Of a DNA stretch of 64,000 nucleotides, positions 42,204 through 49,792 are shown piece by piece. The notes beneath the pieces were generated by a model. The model was not told where the DNA came from. It did not search any database and worked only from the letters and a program-made list of their open reading frames with translations. Source of the DNA: Clostridia bacterium. GTDB taxonomy: Bacteria; Bacillota; Clostridia; Christensenellales; Aristaeellaceae. The translations under genes were made by a program, and so were the position numbers. Each line of letters opens with the position of its first letter. Position 1 is the first letter of the stretch. The stretch is from assembly GCA_017552615.1 (NCBI GenBank), contig JAFZPI010000044.1:56886-120885 (forward strand). Direction: 5' to 3'.

Positions 42204-44264
42204 TTACTCGGTGATGTCGTAGTAGTAGTCGATCAGGCGTTCGAAGGCCGCATTCTTGAGCTGGAGGTACTGCTTGCCGAACCATTCTTCGTTCACGGTC
42301 TTGGCAGCGGCCTCGGCGTCGGCATAGCCGCAGCCCTCAAGGCCCTTGACGATCACATCCACAAACAGGTTCTCGCCGCCCTTGGAAGCAGAGAAGTTGC
42401 CGTTGGAGGTCAGCGCGGTGAAGCTGTTCAGGCGTTCGGTCTCCACGGAGGTGTTGGGCAGGACGGTGGGCACGGAGGTGTACCACCAGGCATCCTCCAC
42501 CAGCGCCAGTTCGGGGTGCTTGATGGTCCCGAGGGCGATCGCGGTGGAGATGCGGCCGGCGCCTTCCTTGCCGACCTCATGCGTGCACTGGTACTCGAAG
42601 GCCTGGCTCTTCGCGAAGGACAGGGTGGAGCCCAGGTACATACGCGCATAGTTGGTGTAGTTGCCGGAAGCCTTGGCCCACAGTTCTTCATAGGTGGCGT
42701 CCGCGATCACGGGCATATCCTTGCCGTTGAAGGAGAAGGTCACATAGCTGCCGTCGTCGTTGGTCTTGATGAAAGCGTCGGGGCCGTAGCTCATGCGGAT
42801 CTGGCCCGCTTCGGAGTAAGCGTAGTCGATGAGGGACAGGGCAGCCTTCAGCTTGGCGTCGTCCCCGGCCACACCGGCCGCGGAGATGGCCCAGCCGTCG
42901 GTCTTGACGGAACGCCAGGACTCGGTAAAGCGCATGAAGACGCCGTCTTCGCTGGAGCCGTCGTACCACTTGGCGACGGGCACCATCACGGCCATGTACT
43001 TCTCGCCTTCCTGGAGCTTGGTGGCGTTCATGACGGTCTGGGTCTGGTTGTAGTCATAGGACATGAAGCCCAGGTCGCCTTCCAGGTACTTGGAGCTGTT
43101 CACTTCATCGCCCTGCAGGTATGCCAGGGAGATCAGGCCTTCCTCGGCCATGTCATGCATCCGCTCGAGGGCTTCGTAGGCGACGGCATCCTGACGAGCA
43201 TCCTTCAGCTGGCCGTCCACATCCACATAGAGGAAATCCTGGCGGGACTCCATGCCGCGCACGCCGAAGAGGTGGCCCGCAAAGCGGAACAGGTCGATCC
43301 GGCGCTGATTGTTGTTGTCCTCGCGGGAGAAGAGGCCCTGCACAGTGTCGGTGCCGTTCAGGGTGTAAGCGTTGGCCACGACGCAGCGGAGCAGAGCCAC
43401 CAGTTCGTCGGCATCCCATGCGGCGTTCTGGCCGATGAAGAGGTTGGAGCGCTCGGTGCCGTAGTATCCGTTGTACGCGACATCGATGTATTCGCGCAGC
43501 ATGTTGACCGCGTCCACGCCGCTCACGGGGCCGGCCGCGTTCATCTTGGCAACGATGTTGCCGGCCGCGTCGTAATCCTTGGTGACGGTCTCAACCGCGG
43601 TGCCCTCAAGGTTCACCACGTCGATCTCGACCTTGCCCTCGGTGGGCATGTAGGGCTCATAGACGGCCGCGGCCGTGGTGCCGCAGGTCTCTGCCGCAAA
43701 GGCGCCCTCGCCGTCGAGGAGCTTCACGACCCAGTCCACACGCATCAGGGGCATACGCTCGATGTCGTTGACACCGTCAAAGTAGGGGCTGAAGTAGATG
43801 GCACCCGTGTTGGTGTTGCCGGTGATGGAGAGGAGCACGATGGGGTTGGCTTCCAGATAAGCCTTGAAGTTGGGCATTTCGTCAAGGTGATCGGCCAGGT
43901 TCACGACCAGGCCCTTCTCACCGGCCTCGGACAGGGTAGAAGCGGTGCCGCTGACCATGTCCACTTCATTGAGGCGGTCTTTCCAGTAGTCCCATTCCTT
44001 CCCGGCATTGTTGCCCTGGTACTTGCTCTCAAACGTGATGCCGAGCAGCTCGCCGATGGCGACCCAGGTGGGCTTGAGATCGCCTGTGTGGTAGGTCTTC
44101 CCGTCAGCAAGGGTAATGCCTTCGCCCGCGGTTTCCGCGTCGAAGACCAGGCCGGTCTTGGCACTGTTGTAGCCGACAGCCATGCGCAGGGTGGTTTCCG
44201 CCAGCGCACCGCCCGCCATGCAGAGCACCAGCAAGCAGGCAATCACAGCAAGGATACGTTTCAT
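42204..44264 (-). CDS. Large extracellular solute-binding protein (CUT1 operon)
   Basis: This 686-residue protein is longer than typical CUT1 binding proteins (400-550). The signal peptide MKRILAVIACLLVLCMAGGALA ends in an ALA-E site and has no lipobox. Binding-protein character shows in WKDRLNEVDMVSGTASTLSEAGEKGLVVNLADHLDEMPNF (in pieces, ~95-135), FSPYFDGVNDIERMPLMRVDWV and SAAGVAGDDAKLKAALSLIDYAYSEAGQIRMSYG near the C-terminal half. These resemble LipO/YtcQ-type binding proteins for complex carbohydrates. AAGGAGG precedes the ATG. Its position directly after the two permeases fixes the role: it captures the sugar for them. Confidence 0.88.
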   Translation of the reverse strand: MKRILAVIACLLVLCMAGGALAETTLRMAVGYNSAKTGLVFDAETAGEGITLADGKTYHTGDLKPTWVAIGELLGITFESKYQGNNAGKEWDYWKDRLNEVDMVSGTASTLSEAGEKGLVVNLADHLDEMPNFKAYLEANPIVLLSITGNTNTGAIYFSPYFDGVNDIERMPLMRVDWVVKLLDGEGAFAAETCGTTAAAVYEPYMPTEGKVEIDVVNLEGTAVETVTKDYDAAGNIVAKMNAAGPVSGVDAVNMLREYIDVAYNGYYGTERSNLFIGQNAAWDADELVALLRCVVANAYTLNGTDTVQGLFSREDNNNQRRIDLFRFAGHLFGVRGMESRQDFLYVDVDGQLKDARQDAVAYEALERMHDMAEEGLISLAYLQGDEVNSSKYLEGDLGFMSYDYNQTQTVMNATKLQEGEKYMAVMVPVAKWYDGSSEDGVFMRFTESWRSVKTDGWAISAAGVAGDDAKLKAALSLIDYAYSEAGQIRMSYGPDAFIKTNDDGSYVTFSFNGKDMPVIADATYEELWAKASGNYTNYARMYLGSTLSFAKSQAFEYQCTHEVGKEGAGRISTAIALGTIKHPELALVEDAWWYTSVPTVLPNTSVETERLNSFTALTSNGNFSASKGGENLFVDVIVKGLEGCGYADAEAAAKTVNEEWFGKQYLQLKNAAFERLIDYYYDITE

Positions 44265-44283
44265 GTAGGGTTCCTCCTTTTTA

Positions 44284-45288
44284 TTATTCCTTCACACCGC
44301 CGGCGTTTGTGCCTTTGGCGAAGTACTTCTGGATGAAGGGGTAGATGACCAGGATCGGGATGATCGAGCACACGATCAGCGAATAGATCACCGAATCCGG
44401 CGCGTAATCGTGATTGAGCTCAAAGATCTGGATCTGTTCCAGCTCACTTAATTCGTTTAATTTATTTCGGATAAAGACCTGCAGCGGTTTCTCGTTCTCG
44501 CTCGAGATCATCTGCGCGGCCCAGAAGTAGCCGTTCCAGCGGGATACCGCGAAGAACAGGGCGACTGTCGCGATCGTCGATTTGGACATCGGGATATAGA
44601 CCTGGCGCAGGACCTGCATCTCGGTCGCGCCGTCCACGATGGCGGCCTCCTCGATCTCGCTGGGCACGTTTTCGAACGTGTTGCGCAGCAGGATGATGTT
44701 CATGGCCGCCATGCCCATCGCGATGACCACGAGCCACTTGTCATCCATGATGCCGATGCCGTTGAAGACTTCTTTGGTGTGCACGTAGTTCAGGTACTGC
44801 GGCACGATGCCGGCGGAGAACCACATCGTAAAAACAAGGAAGAAATTGAAGAACTTGCGAAACAACAAGCGTTTTTTGCTCAGGGCGTAGGCACCGAGGA
44901 TGGCCACGACCAGCGACCACACCGTGCCGAACACCGTCAGGAACAGGGTGTTCGAATACGAGTTCCAGAACACGTCATTCTTGAACATGTCCGAGAATGC
45001 CGCCAGCTGGACATCCTTGGGCAGAAGGATCAGACGGGCGCGCTCTTTGACGATGACAGTCTCCATCACGGGATTGCCGTCTGCGTCCAGCACTTTGTTG
45101 CCCTGTTCGTCAGTCCGCTCCCGGGTCACTTCCGTCTCGATCAAGCCGTTCTCGACATAGGCGCGTCCGCTGATGGAAGCGGAGACCGCGTAGAGGAAAG
45201 GATACAGGCAGCACAGGGCAAAGACCGTCAGCAGCAGATAGCTGATGACCCTGAAGATAAGCTCGGAAACCTCAAGCTTTCGTTTCAT
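44284..45288 (-). CDS. CUT1 ABC transporter permease 2 (LplC/YtcP-like)
   Basis: This 334-residue protein has six predicted helices. The coupling EAA motif is EIEEAAIVDGATEMQVLRQVYIPM (~215-238, in two pieces), and the C-terminus ends IQKYFAKGTNAGGVKE, as in LplC/YtcP. The first extracytoplasmic loop (~45-90) is longer than in relatives and carries a charged insert (ETEVTRERTDEQGNKVLDAD). It pairs with the permease encoded at 45309 to form the channel. It is followed by the binding-protein gene after 19 bases and preceded by permease 1 after 20 bases. Confidence 0.92.
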   Translation of the reverse strand: MKRKLEVSELIFRVISYLLLTVFALCCLYPFLYAVSASISGRAYVENGLIETEVTRERTDEQGNKVLDADGNPVMETVIVKERARLILLPKDVQLAAFSDMFKNDVFWNSYSNTLFLTVFGTVWSLVVAILGAYALSKKRLLFRKFFNFFLVFTMWFSAGIVPQYLNYVHTKEVFNGIGIMDDKWLVVIAMGMAAMNIILLRNTFENVPSEIEEAAIVDGATEMQVLRQVYIPMSKSTIATVALFFAVSRWNGYFWAAQMISSENEKPLQVFIRNKLNELSELEQIQIFELNHDYAPDSVIYSLIVCSIIPILVIYPFIQKYFAKGTNAGGVKE

Positions 45289-45308
45289 CCTCCGGACCTC
45301 CTTTCCCG

Positions 45309-46379
45309 TCAGTAGAGGGAGACGTTGGATGCCTTGCGGGCAATGGTGTTGGCGCCGATGACCAGGAGCATGCCGACCACGTTGTTCAGCATTTCAGCAG
45401 CCGAGGCGATACCGGGCTTGTCGGCTTTCTTCGTCCAGGAATAGGTCGAGATGACCTGTGCGGTTTTCAGAAGATTGCTGCCCTGGTTTTCAGTCAGGAG
45501 GATGACTTTCTCATAGCCGATCGACAGCATGTTGCCGATCCGGGTGATCAGCATGATAACGATCGTGGACAGGATGCTGGGCAGGACCACGTAACGCATC
45601 TGGGCCCATTTGTTCGCGCCGTCGATCTGCGCCGCTTCGTAACTGGTCGGCGCGATGGCGATAATCGCCGCGAAGAACACGATGCTGTCATAGCCCGCCG
45701 TCTCCCAGATGCCGGTGACCTGGTAGATGGCGCGGAAGTAGTTGGGATCCCGCAGGATACCAGCGTTGGCCGATTCCTCCGTGATGAGCCCCAGCCGCTG
45801 CAGCAGCTGCGCGAGGATGCCGGGTTCCGTCTCCAACACGCTGTTGGCGCCCTTGATCAGCATGATGATCAGTGACGTCATGATGACCGTGGACATGAAC
45901 TTCGGCAGGTAGGTGAGTACCTGCAGGATGCTTCTCGAGATGTTACCGCGGATCTCGTTAAAGAACAGGGCCAGGAGGATCGGCATCGGGAAGCCGAAGC
46001 ACAGCCCATAAAAGCTCAGCAGGAAGGTGTTGCGCATCGCCTGCCAGAACTCCGTCGAGTACTGGGAGAAGGTACCGGAACCCGTCAGCAGCGCCTTGAA
46101 GTTGGAGAACCCGAGGAACAGGCGCTCCGCCACCGGCTTGACGTTGTCCTCTACCTTGAACGAGCCCAGCAGCTCATACATCGGAAAATAGCGCCAGAAA
46201 AGGAAGACCAGGATCATCGGAACCAGCATCAGGTACAGACGCCAGTCCTTGAGGACGGTCACCGCCACATGTTTCCAGTGGTGCTTTTCGACCTCGTCGC
46301 GGACGATCTGCTCCGGATTCTGCCGCCACACACCGGCCTCGGTGTCAAAGACCAGATAGTCCGATCCTTTGGCTTTCAT
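45309..46379 (-). CDS. CUT1 ABC transporter permease 1 (LplB/YteP-like)
   Basis: This 356-residue protein has an N-terminal cytoplasmic ~40 residues, six helices and the EAA loop SYEAAQIDGANKWAQMRYVVLP (~258-279, shown in part). The conserved LPKFMSTVIMTSLIIMLI helix and a C-terminal ANTIARKASNVSLY are typical of LplB/YteP permeases for complex sugars. The start overlaps the stop of the upstream membrane protein by 4 bases. With the second permease, the 686-residue binding protein and the ATPase at 39879 it forms a complete importer. Confidence 0.93.
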   Translation of the reverse strand: MKAKGSDYLVFDTEAGVWRQNPEQIVRDEVEKHHWKHVAVTVLKDWRLYLMLVPMILVFLFWRYFPMYELLGSFKVEDNVKPVAERLFLGFSNFKALLTGSGTFSQYSTEFWQAMRNTFLLSFYGLCFGFPMPILLALFFNEIRGNISRSILQVLTYLPKFMSTVIMTSLIIMLIKGANSVLETEPGILAQLLQRLGLITEESANAGILRDPNYFRAIYQVTGIWETAGYDSIVFFAAIIAIAPTSYEAAQIDGANKWAQMRYVVLPSILSTIVIMLITRIGNMLSIGYEKVILLTENQGSNLLKTAQVISTYSWTKKADKPGIASAAEMLNNVVGMLLVIGANTIARKASNVSLY

Positions 46380-46978
46380 TCGGATCCCCCTTCTTCCTCG
46401 CTTTGCATCTCCCGATGAACGCGCTTCAGGTAATGAAGCTGGTTTTCAAACATGCCGTCGAGCCGCCGCACGATCCACAGAGCCACCAGCGTGAAGAGCG
46501 CGGTCACGACTTCCGGCGTATAAAAGAGTATCAGGGTCTTCGGCAGAGCACCCAGGATCCAGGCGATCAGCGCGCGGCCAGTCATCATCCCCAGCAGGAC
46601 CACAGCCCCGTACGCGAGCGTCAGCCAGGCGCTGTCCCGGACAGCTTTCCAACTGGGCTTTTTCAGCATGGCCAGGCCCGCCAGCCCACCGAGATTCCCG
46701 ATCCCGTAAATCAGATAGTTTTCCCATCCGGCGCCGAGGCTCATGCCGTAGAAGACGACCCACAGTACTCCGCCGAGGAGCGCATGGATCCCGCCCCACA
46801 CGCCCCAGCGCATCATCACCACGGCGGTGAAGAGCGGGGTCAGCGAGATCACATACGCCTCCCGGCTGTACCAGACGGTTCCCGCCTTGCAGAGCACAAA
46901 TTCAAAGAGCGCCAGCAATGCGGCAAAGATCACAAGGTCGATGGCGCGGTACTGCGCAACGGTACGCTGCCTGCGCAA
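46376..46978 (-). CDS. Polytopic membrane protein A heading the ABC operon (S-component-like)
   Basis: This protein has 200 residues from TTG 46978, seven bases after GGGAGG; an earlier TTG would overlap that ribosome site. Five or six hydrophobic helices are visible (IDLVIFAALLALFEFVL, VISLTPLFTAVVMMRWGVW, GIHALLGGVLWVVFYGMSL, LTLAYGAVVLLGMMTGRALI, VVTALFTLVALWIV). A basic/acidic C-terminal tail (QLHYLKRVHREMQSEEEGG) follows. The size and helix pattern are like ECF-transporter S-components, though no signature proves it. It is the first gene of the operon, directly behind a consensus promoter and overlapping permease 1 by 4 bases. Its partnership with a CUT1 importer is unexplained. Confidence 0.7.
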   Translation of the reverse strand: MRRQRTVAQYRAIDLVIFAALLALFEFVLCKAGTVWYSREAYVISLTPLFTAVVMMRWGVWGGIHALLGGVLWVVFYGMSLGAGWENYLIYGIGNLGGLAGLAMLKKPSWKAVRDSAWLTLAYGAVVLLGMMTGRALIAWILGALPKTLILFYTPEVVTALFTLVALWIVRRLDGMFENQLHYLKRVHREMQSEEEGGSE

Positions 46979-47025
46979 GCGCTCACCTCCCGGCAGCAAA
47001 GAGACTTCCTCTTATCACTGCTTCC

Positions 47026-47054
47026 ATTATAGGTTTTCGCATCCGAATTGTACA
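47026..47054 (-). promoter_or_regulatory. Promoter of the ABC transporter operon
   Basis: On the minus strand TGTACA (47054-47049) and TATAAT (47031-47026) are 17 bases apart, about 50 bases upstream of TTG 46978. A second TATAAT at 47077-47072 has no matching -35. Confidence 0.65.
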
Positions 47055-47125
47055 TATCCAAAACGTGCCGGATTATAGACAAAACAGACATCCCGGCCGT
47101 CCGGCACAGCCCTGTCTGTTCCGAA

Positions 47126-47160
47126 GGAAAACCCGCGCCCAATCAAGCACAGGCGCGGGT
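47126..47160 (-). terminator. Terminator of the 47170-49026 gene
   Basis: ACCCGCGCC (47160-47152 on the minus strand) pairs with GGCGCGGGT (47139-47131), followed by TTTTCC. Confidence 0.85.
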
Positions 47161-47169
47161 GAAAACACA

Positions 47170-49026
47170 TTACTGCGTGGGTCCGTTTGGGGTGGAGTTG
47201 TCCGGGCTGCCGTTCTTCAGCCGTTCGGGGATCCAGGTGGATTCATCGGAGGTCTGAACCGGTTCCTGGCGGTTGCGGCGGCGACGCGCGGCGGCTTCCA
47301 CGGCCTTCTCGAAATCGTCATCCGGCTGGGGAACAGGCTGTTCCGGAACGGGTTCGGGCTGCTGCGGATACTCCGGCTGGTCAGTCTCCGCCTCATAGTC
47401 GCGGATGGACCTCACCTGGAGGTGGTCCAGGGCGGCGCGATGGTCGGCGGCTTTCTTCGCGCGGGCGATGATACCGATGATCAGCAGGATCAGGCCGATC
47501 AGCGCAGGCACCAGCAGGACAATGCCGGCGATCTGGAGGGTGCTCAGGCCGCTCCCGGTGCCGCTCTGGCTCTTTCCGCGGTTGAAGCTCTCGCGGAGAG
47601 GTTCGGTGGGACGCGGGATCGGGGTGGGCTCTTTCGGCTGCTGGATGACCCGGCTCGTCGGCGCCGGTGTGGCGCTCGCCTGTTTGATCGAAAGGATATT
47701 GCTCTTGAACTCGTGGGCCTCGCCGATCTGGTCCACCGCCTTGACCATGAACTGGTAATCACCGACCATGGAGACGTTCAGGTCGCGGGTATAGGTGCGG
47801 GTCTCCCCGGGCAGGATGGACGGGAAGACCGTCAGGCGCTCGCTGAAGTTGGCGCCGGATGTATAAAGGGATACGTCGGTCAGTTCGGCGGCGGAATTGT
47901 TTGTCACCTTGGCGGTGAAGACAACAATTCCCGGGAATTCCTGGACGGAATCGCGGTCCGCGGTGATCTCCAGCTCGAGGTCGACCACATCATCCGGGCT
48001 GATGGCAGTGATGGTCAGCTGGTTGGTAGCCATATCAACCTGGACACCCTCGGTATCGCGGCCGGAGACATAGAACTGGTAGTTGCGGGTCTCGTCGATG
48101 TCCACGGTCAGGGTCTGGGTCTCCTTCTGGCCTGCTTTCACGGTCAGGTCGGAGAAGAGGTCGCCCTGGACGGGATCGGAGATCGTGATATGCTCGTAGT
48201 CGGTCTTGCCCTTATTGGTCAGGGTGATGGTCAGGGTCGCCTGTGTTCCCATGACACCGCCCTTTTTATCGGCGCTGATGGCCGCAGTCAGGTTGACCTC
48301 GCCGTAACGGATGGAGGCGATTTCGCTCTGGTGGCTGTAAGTCAGGCCGTTGCCCGTATAGGAAACGGTCGCGCCGGAAAGCATGTCGCTCTTGTCCATC
48401 GTAACCGTAAAGGTATGGCTCGCTTTCTCCCCCGGCTGAATGGTCCCGACGCTCGCAGCCTGGAGGTTCATGGAGGCGTGCTCCGTGATCGTCACGTTCT
48501 CCACCGGGACTTCGCCCGTGTTTGCGATCTCATAGGTCACAGTGATCTTCTGTCCCTGGGCCGCCATGGTCGGTGTGATCGTGCGTGACATCTCCACCGA
48601 GGGCTCCGCGTCCACGCGGCGGATGGGTTTCCGGTAAGCGACACTCTTTTCGTCGACGGTACCGTCTTCAAGATAATAGAAGTAGTGAAGGACAAAGGCC
48701 AGTTTCCCTTCATCCAGCATCTCCTCGGTGACCATCCAGGTGCCTTCCCAGGCTTTGGATGCGCCAACTTCCAGCACGGGAGCGCCGAAGCTCTCCACCG
48801 GCTTGCTGGAGGGATCGTACAGGGTCACAGGTCCCGGCAGGGCACGGTCACTGATATTCTTCACGGTGATGGTAACCCTTACTTCACCGGCACCGTCAAA
48901 GGCAGATTTGGGATTATCCGGGAATTCAAGCTTGACCTTGATCGGGTCTTCCTCCGCATACGCGCAGCAAATAAGCGCCAGGAGCGCTGCTAGGATCAGC
49001 AACAGAACCGTCAGTTTGCGTTTCAT
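47170..49026 (-). CDS. Secreted, membrane-anchored multi-Ig/CARDB-like surface protein
   Basis: This protein has 618 residues from the ATG at 49026, chosen because the signal peptide MKRKLTVLLLILAALLALICCAYA begins there; the ribosome site is weak. Four or five repeats of ~100 residues follow. Each has VTITVKNISDRALPGPVTLYD-, VTYEIANTGEVPVENVTITEH- or TITLTNKGKTDYEHITISD-type strands, characteristic of CARDB/NEW3-like Ig folds of cell-surface proteins. A Pro-rich linker (~440-475), one transmembrane helix (IAGIVLLVPALIGLILLIIG, ~490-509) and an acidic/Pro-rich cytoplasmic tail end the protein. It is probably a structural or adhesive envelope protein. It is monocistronic. Confidence 0.85.
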   Translation of the reverse strand: MKRKLTVLLLILAALLALICCAYAEEDPIKVKLEFPDNPKSAFDGAGEVRVTITVKNISDRALPGPVTLYDPSSKPVESFGAPVLEVGASKAWEGTWMVTEEMLDEGKLAFVLHYFYYLEDGTVDEKSVAYRKPIRRVDAEPSVEMSRTITPTMAAQGQKITVTYEIANTGEVPVENVTITEHASMNLQAASVGTIQPGEKASHTFTVTMDKSDMLSGATVSYTGNGLTYSHQSEIASIRYGEVNLTAAISADKKGGVMGTQATLTITLTNKGKTDYEHITISDPVQGDLFSDLTVKAGQKETQTLTVDIDETRNYQFYVSGRDTEGVQVDMATNQLTITAISPDDVVDLELEITADRDSVQEFPGIVVFTAKVTNNSAAELTDVSLYTSGANFSERLTVFPSILPGETRTYTRDLNVSMVGDYQFMVKAVDQIGEAHEFKSNILSIKQASATPAPTSRVIQQPKEPTPIPRPTEPLRESFNRGKSQSGTGSGLSTLQIAGIVLLVPALIGLILLIIGIIARAKKAADHRAALDHLQVRSIRDYEAETDQPEYPQQPEPVPEQPVPQPDDDFEKAVEAAARRRRNRQEPVQTSDESTWIPERLKNGSPDNSTPNGPTQ

Positions 49027-49119
49027 CTCTGCTCGGGACAGCCGCGGCTGCCCTTCCTCCTTCCACTTGCCCCGCCAAAGGAGCAAGCCAAAGAATCGGT
49101 CATAGACAGAACCGATTGT

Positions 49120-49149
49120 ATTGTACTCGTTCCCACGGCTTCCTGTCAA
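49120..49149 (-). promoter_or_regulatory. Promoter of the surface-protein gene
   Basis: On the minus strand TTGACA (49149-49144) and TACAAT (49125-49120) are 18 bases apart. The leader forms a hairpin AATCGGT/ACCGATT (49117-49111 with 49100-49094). Confidence 0.75.
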
Positions 49150-49792
49150 GGCTTTTGCGCAAAAACGGCTGACGCATGAGATGATTTTTCATTTGTAACA
49201 TTCGTTTCATGTCGTTACTTTGTACGAACGATTTCATTTTAGATATTCCTGCAAGCATGCCGATGGTATTGTTTTCCTTGTGAACATTCTTTGAATATTC
49301 AGGGATTTTGTTCGTAATTCTGGCATCTCCACCTTGTGGATACCCAGTGGAGAGTTTTGCCTGTGTTTGCGTTCCTGTTCGCCGGACAACGTCATTTCTG
49401 TGGATAAGTCTGTGTATAAGTTTCTTTCAAGCATCATTTGTATCCGTTGTGTACTTTTATGTCATCCTGCTTGTTATATGGGTTCTCGATATGAAGATGC
49501 TTCGTCCGAAATTATCCACAGCCTTTTCACAGGGAATGCACGTCCGTGCCGGACGAGGTTGTGGATTCTTTGGATTTGTAAAAGCCGAATGTTCAAGATT
49601 TGCGAACATTTCATCGTTTTCCACAATCTGTCAACCCATGTATCTTCAAGGCCTGAGGACATCTTTTTGTCGCCGATTCAAGTCATTACGCCCCTTCTTC
49701 TGTCCTCTTCGAAGTCAAAATCCAATTCTTTCAATCCCTTTCCCTTCTCCGCAACTTATGCTATAATCGTTTTTGATTTCGGAGGTGATGGC
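49150..49792. other. Gene-free AT-richer region with DnaA-box cluster (candidate oriC)
   Basis: This 643-base stretch is markedly more AT-rich than the window and shows no convincing gene. It contains TTATCCACA (49512-49520), its complement TGTGGATAA (49399-49407) and TGTGTATAA (49411-49419), all matching the DnaA-box consensus. Near matches are TGTGGATAC (49335-49343), TGTGGATTC (49560-49568) and TTTTCCACA (49617-49625). T-rich stretches around 49170-49250 could serve for unwinding. It lies where coding orientation changes from mostly minus to mostly plus. dnaA and dnaN are not in the window. It is either a replication origin or another DnaA-binding locus. Confidence 0.55.
49762..49767 (+). 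promoter_or_regulatory. Extended -10 promoter of the 49793 operon
   Basis: TATAAT (49762-49767) is preceded by TGC (extended -10). The -35 at the expected distance is poor (TTTCCC). The GTG start is 26 bases downstream. Confidence 0.6.

Noticed and set aside
42066-44336. A 756-residue plus-strand ORF opposite the solute-binding protein
   Set aside because: It is the antisense frame of a GC-rich gene, with His/Val/Gly-rich low-complexity translation. The minus-strand gene has a signal peptide, ribosome site and family motifs.
49234-49437. A 67-residue minus-strand ORF in the candidate origin region
   Set aside because: There is no ribosome site, it overlaps DnaA boxes, and its composition has no coding character.
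49334-49792. An upstream extension making the 49793 protein 868 residues long
   Set aside because: It would run through the DnaA-box cluster and the TATAAT box, has no ribosome site, and its translation has no membrane or domain character. GTG 49793 follows GGAGG.
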